Assembly (NCBI GenBank): GCA_031265585.1
Contig: JAISCL010000215.1
Coordinates: 1-38,708 of the forward strand
Length of the DNA stretch: 38,708 nucleotides
DNA from: Tannerella sp.
Lineage (GTDB): Bacteria; Bacteroidota; Bacteroidia; Bacteroidales; Tannerellaceae
Direction: 5' to 3'
The translations under genes and the position numbers were made by a program. Within the stretch, counting starts at the first letter, position 1, and every line of letters starts with the position of its first letter. This document shows, one piece after another, positions 31,031 to 38,708 of this stretch. The notes beneath the pieces were generated by a model. The model was not told where the DNA came from and did not search any database. It saw only the letters and a program-made list of their open reading frames with translations.

Positions 31031-34000
31031 ATGAAAGACCAAAGAAATCACAAAAAAAATCATGCATTACGGGGGATATTTCCGCTGTTATGTATTTGTA
31101 TCTATTTTATATCTTCTTCTCCCATACTGTTTGCCCAGTCGTCAACGACCGTAACGGGAAGGATAGTAGATCAGGAAGGAGAAGTTTTGCCCGGCGTAGC
31201 CGTACAAATCGTGGGAAGTACGCGTGGAGTTATGGCCGATGAAGACGGTTACTTCACGATGGACAATGTGAAGACCGGCACAAAACTCAGAGTGAGTTAC
31301 ATCGGGATGGAAACCAAAGAAGTGGAATTTAAGGGAGAAAAAGAACTGACCATTGTATTGCACTCTAAAATGGAAGAACTGGATGAAGTAACTGTTGTCG
31401 CTTTCGGGAAGCAGAAGAAAGAAAGCGTAATAGCGTCAATCACTACGGTGAATCCGGCGGATTTGAAAATTCCTTCGAGTAACCTGACTACGGCTTTAGC
31501 AGGGCGTATGGCAGGATTGATTGCATATCAGCGAAGCGGAGAACCGGGACGCGACAATGCAGAGTTTTTCATCCGCGGCGTTACGACTTTCGGGTACAAG
31601 AAAGACCCGTTGATTCTGATTGACAACAATGAATCGACGACCGCAGAATTGTCGCGTTTACAGCCCGACGATGTCGCAAGTTTTTCGATCATGAAAGATG
31701 CTACAGCAACAGCGCTTTATGGATCTCGCGGAGCAAATGGCGTTATTCTGGTAACTACCAAAGAAGGCAAGGAAGGCAAAGCTCGTATAGATATTCGTTT
31801 CGAAGAAGCAATATCGCGGCCTACGGATATGGTGAAGCTTGCCGATCCGGTCACGTATATGAAACTGCACAACGAGGCTGCGTTGACACGCAATTCGCTG
31901 GCATTACGTCCATATTCGCAAAACAAGATTGATAATACTGTCGCCGGCGGAAATCCTTACGTATATCCAACCAACGACTGGTATGATATCCTGTTTAAGG
32001 ATTACACGCAGAATCACCGTTTAAACTTCAGTGTAAGCGGAGGAGGCGAAATTGCGCGTTATTATCTGGCAGGAAGCGTGATTAACGACAACGGACTGTT
32101 GAACGGGAACGGGAAAAACAATTTCAACAACAATGTAAATTTGAACCGTTACATGCTGCGTTCGAATGTGAACATTAACATTACCAAAACTACCGAAGCC
32201 ATTGTCCGGTTAAGCGGATCTTTCGACGATTATACCGGTCCGATGTATGGAGGTCAGGACATGTTCAATCGCGTAATGCTTTCGAATCCCGTACTGTTTC
32301 CGCCTTATTTCCTGCCCGACAGGAATTTTGCTCATGCTCAGCATATTCTGTACGGAAACTCAGGCGTAAATTACAGTTATATAAATCCGTACGCAGACAT
32401 GACACGGGGCTATATGAATTCTACTACTTCGCAACTGTCGGCACAGTTTGAAGTGAAACAAAAACTGGATTTCATCACGGAGGGGCTGGAGCTGCGCGGT
32501 TTATTTAACACCAGCCGGTATTCGTACTTTGATGTATCGCGCTTCTACAATCCGTTCTATTACGAGGTATATAGCTACAACAAGCGCAGGGACGACTATG
32601 CACTTGCAGCGCTGAATGAACAGACCGGAACGGAATATCTTGGCTACAGGGAAGGAGACAAGACCATCACGGCAACTACCTATTTCGAAGCGGCGTTGAA
32701 CTGGAGCAGGACATTCAGCGAAAAACATGCGTTAGGCGGATTGCTGGTTTATACCATGCGGGAACAGTTGAATTCGAATGCCGGCGACTTGCAAAAATCG
32801 CTCCCCTATCGCAATCTCACTCTGGCGGGACGCGCAACATACGCTTTTGCTTCCCGATATTTTGCCGAGTTCAATTTCGGATACAACGGTTCTGAACGTT
32901 TTGCCTCAAAGGAACGTTTCGGATTCTTCCCCTCGGTTGGCGCCGGATGGTTTATTTCCAACGAAGGCTTCTGGTCGGAAGAGTTGAATAAAACAGTGAG
33001 CAAACTGAAACTCAAAGCCACTTACGGCATTGTGGGTAACGATGCTATTGGAGACGCCAACGATCGGTTTTTCTATCTCTCGAATGTGAACATGAATAAT
33101 TCGGGTTTAAGTTCTTCGTTCGGGACGTATGGAAATGGAGGCGGCCGCACGCTTAACGGTATTTCGATTTCGCGTTATCCCAACGAAGATATTACCTGGG
33201 AAACGGCGAAGAAACTCAATTTGGCAATTGAACTTGGCCTGTTCAACAGGCTTGATATACAGGCAGACCTGTTTAGCGAATATCGTGAGAATATACTGAT
33301 GGACCGCGCCGCTATTCCCACGACAATGGGACTTCAGGCGGCTGTCCGCGCAAATGTCGGCGAAGCAACCAGTCACGGCATCGACGTTTCGATGAACTAC
33401 GACCATTCCATCAATAAAGATTTCTGGGTTTCGGGGATGGCTAACTTCACGTATGCTACCAGCGAATTTCGCGTCTTCGAAGAACCGGACTATTCGGATA
33501 TTCCGTGGAGATCGCGTGTTGGACGTTCACTGAACCAGACCTGGGGGTATGTTGCCGAACGGCTGTTTGTAGATGAAGATGAAGTTCGTAATTCGCCCGA
33601 ACAGTTTGGCGAATATCTTGCCGGAGATATCAAGTATAAGGATATCAACCGTGACGGGAAAATCACAGAACTGGATCAGGTTCCTATCGGATATCCGACA
33701 AGCCCGGAAATCGTATATGGATTCGGGCTTTCGACAGGATGGAAGAATTTTGATTTTTCGTTCTTCTTTCAGGGACTTGCACGCGAATCGTTCTGGATTG
33801 AACTCAATAATTCATTTTCATGGGATTCAGGCACGCAAAGCAATAAAATAACATCCGTGGGGACAACGCCATTTATCAATGGAGCGTCGGCCTTGCTGGA
33901 CGCATACGCCGGCGACCACTGGTCGGAAGACAACAGAAACATCTATGCGCTCTGGCCCCGCCTTTCCGATACGTATGTCAATAACAATATGCAAACTTCG

Positions 34001-34234
34001 ACATGGTGGATGCGCGACGGTTCGTTTCTGCGTCTCAAATCGGTGGAACTTGGATATTCGCTGCCTGAAAAAGTAGTGTCGAAGATTTACATGAGCGGTT
34101 TTCGCATCTATTTCAGCGGAACAAATTTGCTTACATTCAGCAAATTTAAAATGTGGGATCCCGAAATGGGCGGCAACGGCCTGGGCTATCCTGTTCAGCA
34201 AGTGTTTAATTTTGGTCTTCAAGTATCATTCTAA
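31031..34234 (+). CDS. SusC/RagA-family TonB-linked outer-membrane protein (no STN domain)
   Basis: CarboxypepD_reg 'TGRIVDQEGEVLPGVAVQIVGSTRGVMADEDGYF', plug 'LILIDNNESTTAELSRLQPDDVASFSIMKDATATALYGSRGANGVILVTTK'; close paralogue of 21784..25245. Confidence 0.97.
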   Translation: MKDQRNHKKNHALRGIFPLLCICIYFISSSPILFAQSSTTVTGRIVDQEGEVLPGVAVQIVGSTRGVMADEDGYFTMDNVKTGTKLRVSYIGMETKEVEFKGEKELTIVLHSKMEELDEVTVVAFGKQKKESVIASITTVNPADLKIPSSNLTTALAGRMAGLIAYQRSGEPGRDNAEFFIRGVTTFGYKKDPLILIDNNESTTAELSRLQPDDVASFSIMKDATATALYGSRGANGVILVTTKEGKEGKARIDIRFEEAISRPTDMVKLADPVTYMKLHNEAALTRNSLALRPYSQNKIDNTVAGGNPYVYPTNDWYDILFKDYTQNHRLNFSVSGGGEIARYYLAGSVINDNGLLNGNGKNNFNNNVNLNRYMLRSNVNINITKTTEAIVRLSGSFDDYTGPMYGGQDMFNRVMLSNPVLFPPYFLPDRNFAHAQHILYGNSGVNYSYINPYADMTRGYMNSTTSQLSAQFEVKQKLDFITEGLELRGLFNTSRYSYFDVSRFYNPFYYEVYSYNKRRDDYALAALNEQTGTEYLGYREGDKTITATTYFEAALNWSRTFSEKHALGGLLVYTMREQLNSNAGDLQKSLPYRNLTLAGRATYAFASRYFAEFNFGYNGSERFASKERFGFFPSVGAGWFISNEGFWSEELNKTVSKLKLKATYGIVGNDAIGDANDRFFYLSNVNMNNSGLSSSFGTYGNGGGRTLNGISISRYPNEDITWETAKKLNLAIELGLFNRLDIQADLFSEYRENILMDRAAIPTTMGLQAAVRANVGEATSHGIDVSMNYDHSINKDFWVSGMANFTYATSEFRVFEEPDYSDIPWRSRVGRSLNQTWGYVAERLFVDEDEVRNSPEQFGEYLAGDIKYKDINRDGKITELDQVPIGYPTSPEIVYGFGLSTGWKNFDFSFFFQGLARESFWIELNNSFSWDSGTQSNKITSVGTTPFINGASALLDAYAGDHWSEDNRNIYALWPRLSDTYVNNNMQTSTWWMRDGSFLRLKSVELGYSLPEKVVSKIYMSGFRIYFSGTNLLTFSKFKMWDPEMGGNGLGYPVQQVFNFGLQVSF

Positions 34235-34247
34235 AAAAATATGAAGT

Positions 34248-36191
34248 ATGAAAACAATATGTAAAATAATGACAATAATGGTTTTGGTTTCGCTGGACGC
34301 CTGCAATTATCTTGACGTCGTTCCCGACAATATAGCGACCATCGACTATGCGTTCCGCAATCGCACCGAAGCCGAAAAGTATCTTTATACGTGCTACAGC
34401 TATCGCCCGCAAATCGGCGACGTCAACAATGACCCTGCCATGAGCGGAGGCGACGAAATCTGGCAATTCTATGCTCCGGCAGGTACGGAAGGACGAAATC
34501 CGGTTCTCACAGGAATGCAGATTGCCCGCGGATTTCAGAACAGCAACAGTCCATGGTTGAACTTCTGGGACGGCGAAAACGGCGGTAAAGCATTGTGGCG
34601 CGGTATCCGCGACTGTAATATCTTTCTGGAAAACATCGACAAAGTATTGGATTTACAGGAATATGAAAAAGAGCGATGGGTTGCCGAAGTGAAATTTCTT
34701 AAGGCATACTACCATTATTACCTGCTCAAATGTTACGGACCAATACCAATAGCTGACGTCAACCTGCCTATTTCGGCAGGCGTGGACGAAGTGAAAGTAT
34801 ATCGCGAACCGGTGGACAGGGTGATAGACTATGCTTCCGGTCTGATGCTCGAAGCAGTGGAAGATTTGCCCGACGTCGGCGAACTGATGCAAGGTACGGA
34901 AGCCGGCAGAGTCGATAAATTGGCCGCCTTGAGCATACGGGCCGAACTGTTGCTCTTTGCGGCAAGTCCGCTATTCAATGGAAATACGGATTACAATAGT
35001 TTGGTGGACAAACGCGGCGAACAGTTATTCAATCAGACTTACGACGCCGGCAAATGGAAGCTTGCCGCCGACGCCTGCAAGGAAGTAATCGATTTGTGTC
35101 ATGAACGGAATAAGGAACTTTACGATCAGATTGATCCCATAACGCTCAATGCACCGGAACAGTTTAAACAGGAAACGATGTACCGGCAAACAATCTGCGA
35201 CCCGTGGAACAAGGAACTGATATGGGGAAATACGAATAATGACTACAGTCATCTTTCCGGTTCGTCGCAGCCAAAACTCATGCTGTACACGTCGAGCAGC
35301 GGTTTCGACGCCACCTCGTCTCAATGGGCGCCAACGCTGAAACTGGTAGAATCCTACTATTCGTCCAACGGCGTTCCAATTGAGGAAGATATCCAGTGGC
35401 AACAAAACGAATGGTATGATAAACGTTATGATGTACGGGACGAACTCTCGTCGGGCGACGAAATCTATCGTGTAAAGGAAGGAGAACAGACCGCCTGTCT
35501 GCATTATAACCGGGAGTTACGGTTCTACGCAAGCATTGGTTTCGACAGAGGAATTTACTATGGAGCGGGATATTATATTTTCCCCGACAACGTCAAACAC
35601 TGCGAGTTCAGGGCCGGTGAATATTCGGGATTTGCAGGAAACCGCAGATATTCTGTTACCGGTTATGCCGCGAAAAAAACACATAATTTCAAGAACGGAA
35701 TGACGTCGACCACTGTCGAAGCGCCGCAGTATTTCCCGTTTCCCGTCATGCGTCTGGCAAATCTTTATCTGATGTATGCGGAGGCTCTTAACGAATTTGC
35801 CGGGCCGGGCGACGAAATTTATCATTATCTCGATCTTATCCGCGCACGTGCCGGACTGGAAGGTGTAGTAGATTCGTGGAAAAAATATTCGAACAAGCCC
35901 GACAAGCCAAACACTAAAGACGGACTGCGTGAAATCATCAGGCAGGAACGTACTGTTGAACTGGCTTTGGAAGGCAAACGCTTCTGGGATCTACGGAGAT
36001 GGAAACAGATAAACGAATTTAACAGTCAGCCGCGGGGATGGAATACCACAGGAGAAACACTCGACGACTTCTATAGAGTAATTGAAATCGCCCGCGTTCC
36101 CTTAACGTTTACTGTCAGGGATTATTTCTGGCCCATTAAAGAATCGTCAATTATCAACAACAGAAATTTAGTGCAAAACTATGGATGGTAG
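34248..36191 (+). CDS. SusD/RagB-like nutrient-binding outer-membrane lipoprotein
   Basis: 'DACNYLDVVPDNIATIDYAF', 'RWVAEVKFLKAYYHYYLLKCYGPIPIADV', 'GKRFWDLRRWKQI'. Confidence 0.96.
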   Translation: MKTICKIMTIMVLVSLDACNYLDVVPDNIATIDYAFRNRTEAEKYLYTCYSYRPQIGDVNNDPAMSGGDEIWQFYAPAGTEGRNPVLTGMQIARGFQNSNSPWLNFWDGENGGKALWRGIRDCNIFLENIDKVLDLQEYEKERWVAEVKFLKAYYHYYLLKCYGPIPIADVNLPISAGVDEVKVYREPVDRVIDYASGLMLEAVEDLPDVGELMQGTEAGRVDKLAALSIRAELLLFAASPLFNGNTDYNSLVDKRGEQLFNQTYDAGKWKLAADACKEVIDLCHERNKELYDQIDPITLNAPEQFKQETMYRQTICDPWNKELIWGNTNNDYSHLSGSSQPKLMLYTSSSGFDATSSQWAPTLKLVESYYSSNGVPIEEDIQWQQNEWYDKRYDVRDELSSGDEIYRVKEGEQTACLHYNRELRFYASIGFDRGIYYGAGYYIFPDNVKHCEFRAGEYSGFAGNRRYSVTGYAAKKTHNFKNGMTSTTVEAPQYFPFPVMRLANLYLMYAEALNEFAGPGDEIYHYLDLIRARAGLEGVVDSWKKYSNKPDKPNTKDGLREIIRQERTVELALEGKRFWDLRRWKQINEFNSQPRGWNTTGETLDDFYRVIEIARVPLTFTVRDYFWPIKESSIINNRNLVQNYGW

Positions 36192-36241
36192 TTTAGAGTT
36201 GAAAATTGAAAATTATGAATTAAGAATTAAAAATTAGAGTT

Positions 36242-37420
36242 ATGAATACAAATATTATAAGGATTTGCTTCATTATGCTGGCGGGCTTCTTTTGGTATGC
36301 CTGCGGCGAAGAGGAACCGATTGGACAACAGGCGACGGATAGTGTTCCGCCGGGTCCGGTGTCGAATGTGCAAGTAAAGAATGTAGCCGGAGGCGCTTTG
36401 TTGAGCTATGTCCTGCCCGGCGACGAAGACCTGCTGTATGTGAAAGCCATGTATTTGCGTAATGGAGAAACTTGTGAAAGCCGCACTTCTCTTTACAAGG
36501 ATACGCTGAAACTGGAAGGTTTTGGCGATATGCAAGCCCGCAAAGCCACCGTGATCGCCGTTGATAGAAGCCGGAACGAATCCACTCCTGTTACGGTAAC
36601 GATAGAGCCGCTCGAACCGGAAGTAATAACTATCGGCGAAACACTGGATATGGAAACTGATTTCGGCGGAGTAAATGTGATGTGGAACAACATAAACCGT
36701 GCGGAGATTTCTGTCGTTGTCCTGCAGGAAAGCGATTCGCTCATGGAATACATTCCCGTCGAGACATTCTACTCCTCGACCGCAACAGGAAAGGCGATCA
36801 TGCGTGAAATGGATACTGTCACTTACAAACTCGGCGTTTATGTACAGGACCGCTGGGGAAACAGGAGCGAAGTGAAATATTTTGAACCGACACCACTTTA
36901 CGAAACTTTGTTTGACCGCTTGAAATTTAGCGATGCCACTATACTGGGCGATGCCGGATTTGTTAGCGGATGGTCCCTGTCAAGAATGTGGGACGGCGTT
37001 TGGGGAGGCAACACAGGAGTAAGTACCGATGGAAGCGGTTTACCCCAGTCCGTCACTTTTGATATGGGCGTGCTTGCCAGGATCAGTCGTATCAGGATAT
37101 ATCAGCGAGCGGGCGGCAGTTACACGTTTGCCGAAGGCAATGTCAGGGAATTTGAAGTGTGGGGAAGTGAAACGCTTGATCTGACAGGAAATTGGGACAG
37201 CTGGACAAAACTCATGGAATGTGAATCAATCAAACCTTCCGGTATGCAAATGGGACAAAATTCGGACGAAGATGTCGCCCGTGCAATGAATGGCGAAGAC
37301 TTTTTCAATTCGCCGCAGAATCCCAAAGTACGTTACATCCGGTTAAAAGTATTTCGCAGCTGGGCAGGCAATCCTAATTTCCAGATAGCTGAGATACAAA
37401 TTTTCGGAGACAACAGATGA
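36242..37420 (+). CDS. DUF4959/DUF5126/DUF5000-type PUL lipoprotein
   Basis: 'YACGEEEPIGQQATDSVPPGPVSNVQVKNVAGGALLSYVLPGDEDLLYVKAMY'; discoidin-like C-terminus; paralogue of 18634..19815. Confidence 0.82.
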   Translation: MNTNIIRICFIMLAGFFWYACGEEEPIGQQATDSVPPGPVSNVQVKNVAGGALLSYVLPGDEDLLYVKAMYLRNGETCESRTSLYKDTLKLEGFGDMQARKATVIAVDRSRNESTPVTVTIEPLEPEVITIGETLDMETDFGGVNVMWNNINRAEISVVVLQESDSLMEYIPVETFYSSTATGKAIMREMDTVTYKLGVYVQDRWGNRSEVKYFEPTPLYETLFDRLKFSDATILGDAGFVSGWSLSRMWDGVWGGNTGVSTDGSGLPQSVTFDMGVLARISRIRIYQRAGGSYTFAEGNVREFEVWGSETLDLTGNWDSWTKLMECESIKPSGMQMGQNSDEDVARAMNGEDFFNSPQNPKVRYIRLKVFRSWAGNPNFQIAEIQIFGDNR

Positions 37421-37438
37421 ATTATTAATTAAAGTTAG

Positions 37439-38626
37439 ATGAGTATGAAAAAATTTATAAAACAGATTGCTTTTGCTGGAAGTGTTTTATGCATGTTTCT
37501 GTCATCATGTTCGAAAATGAACGATTTACATGACGAATATCTTGAAGGCGAAATTATTTATGCTGCCAAAGTGGACAGCGCAAGTGTATATCCGGGCATG
37601 AAACGCGCTGCTCTGAACACGCTGATCCATTCGCAGCGTATCGAAACCGTTCGTATCTATTGGAACGACTATTCCGATTCAACGGATATTGTAATCAATA
37701 ATCAGGTCGGTGAATTTTCAAAACTGCTTGAAAACATTGAAGAAAAAGATTATATCTTTTATCTGGTCAGTCTGGACAAATTCGGAAACAGATCCTTGCC
37801 TTTCGAAGTTTCGGGAAGCGTATATGGCGACAGGTTTAAGAACGGATTGACGGGTCGTGCAATACTGTCGATTAATGCCACAGACGAAAATCTGACAGTC
37901 AACTGGGGCGGAACGCCGGACAATGCCATATACAGCGAACTGGTCTATAAGGATGGAGAAGGAAACAGACATACTTTGCGGATACCTCTCAGCGAGACGT
38001 CCACGTCGTTTACAGACTGGTCGTCCATAGACAGTTCACGGACAGTTTTCCTGCCGGGAGCCAATGCCCTTGATACGCTTTATTCGGAATGGAGAATTGC
38101 TCCGCCTGTACGGGAAAGCACGCCGTTCAACGGTCCGCATATTCTTTCCGCCGCCGCTCCCTGTGAAATTCAGGCGCGGGATTTTGACTATGGCGGCGAA
38201 GGACTTGCGTTTCACGAAACCAGTAACCGTACGCCCAACAGCAGCTACAGAACCGAGGCAGGCGACGAACTCAGTAAAACGGTAGATGTTTACGAAAACA
38301 GTTATATAGCGTATATCAATCCCGGTGAATGGCTGGTATATACTGTAGATGTGCAGGATGCCGGTCTTTATGCAGCAGATGTACGATTGACTGTAAACAG
38401 TTCCTCCGGCGGTGCATTTTATTTCTCGGCGGATGGCATTCCGGGAGAAATGGTAGTTGTACCCAATAATGGCAGTTGGGATGCATGGCTCTGGGCTTTC
38501 GAAAGATATCCCGATTTGATTCAACCGACATTCCGTTTGTCGGCTGGAAAACACAAAATCAGGTTTACCATCGGACCGGGAGGATATAACTTGATGGGTT
38601 TTAAATTTACCCGCATAAGCGATTGA
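37439..38626 (+). CDS. DUF4998 lipoprotein with C-terminal CBM6-like domain
   Basis: 'SCSKMNDLHDEYLEGEIIYAAKVDSASVYPGMKRAALNTLIHSQRIETVRIYWND'; C-terminal 'AYINPGEWLVYTVDVQDAGLYAADVRLTVNSSSGGAFYFSADGIPGEMVVV...AGKHKIRFTIGPGGYNLMGFKF'. Confidence 0.82.
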   Translation: MSMKKFIKQIAFAGSVLCMFLSSCSKMNDLHDEYLEGEIIYAAKVDSASVYPGMKRAALNTLIHSQRIETVRIYWNDYSDSTDIVINNQVGEFSKLLENIEEKDYIFYLVSLDKFGNRSLPFEVSGSVYGDRFKNGLTGRAILSINATDENLTVNWGGTPDNAIYSELVYKDGEGNRHTLRIPLSETSTSFTDWSSIDSSRTVFLPGANALDTLYSEWRIAPPVRESTPFNGPHILSAAAPCEIQARDFDYGGEGLAFHETSNRTPNSSYRTEAGDELSKTVDVYENSYIAYINPGEWLVYTVDVQDAGLYAADVRLTVNSSSGGAFYFSADGIPGEMVVVPNNGSWDAWLWAFERYPDLIQPTFRLSAGKHKIRFTIGPGGYNLMGFKFTRISD

Positions 38627-38708
38627 AATGTCTATAGTTTATAAATAGATTATTGATTGAAAAGAAATGATTACTTTTGTCCACGGATTTCACAAATTAA
38701 CACGAGTT

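Noticed and set aside
36191-36241. AT-rich 'gttgaaaattgaaaattatgaattaagaattaaaaatt' between susD and the next gene
   Set aside because: Common low-complexity intergenic sequence type in Bacteroidetes; too short and degenerate to call.

Overview
This is a Bacteroidales-type accessory region (ABC-type -7 boxes TAnnTTTG, SusC/SusD pairs, ECF sigma/FecR). From left to right it contains: the 3' part of a BtuF/FepB-like binding protein; a secreted HExxH-type metallopeptidase; a serine hydrolase; MscS; an oxidative-stress cluster (glutathione peroxidase, Dps, OxyR); a MESH1-like HD hydrolase; an AAA/DUF4143 ATPase; and a minus-strand polysaccharide-utilisation locus (ECF sigma, FecR, SusC with STN domain, SusD, DUF4959/DUF5000-type lipoprotein, DUF4998, FAD oxidoreductase, GH2 beta-galactosidase with ricin-like lectin domain). 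A plus-strand segment follows with an orphan Cas6-like protein, a serpin lipoprotein, an HU-like protein and a second paralogous PUL cassette (SusC, SusD, DUF4959/5000, DUF4998-CBM). The most unusual content is non-coding. Three tandem arrays lie between co-directional genes, with unrelated consensus sequences but nearly the same period (exactly 21 bp, exactly 21 bp, and 22-23 bp). In two of them each unit has a palindromic core that would fold as a small RNA hairpin with a tetraloop. They lie at FAD-oxidoreductase/DUF4998, sigma/anti-sigma and HU/susC. The 26.6-31.0 kb interval also carries a G16 homopolymer inside the sigma-factor gene, a 43-nt (AG)n tract in a small promoter-linked ORF, and terminator/attenuator-like hairpins. 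A candidate antisense sRNA lies opposite the first susC leader. No CRISPR array or other cas gene is visible. All functional statements are inferred by reading the sequence; no searches were run.
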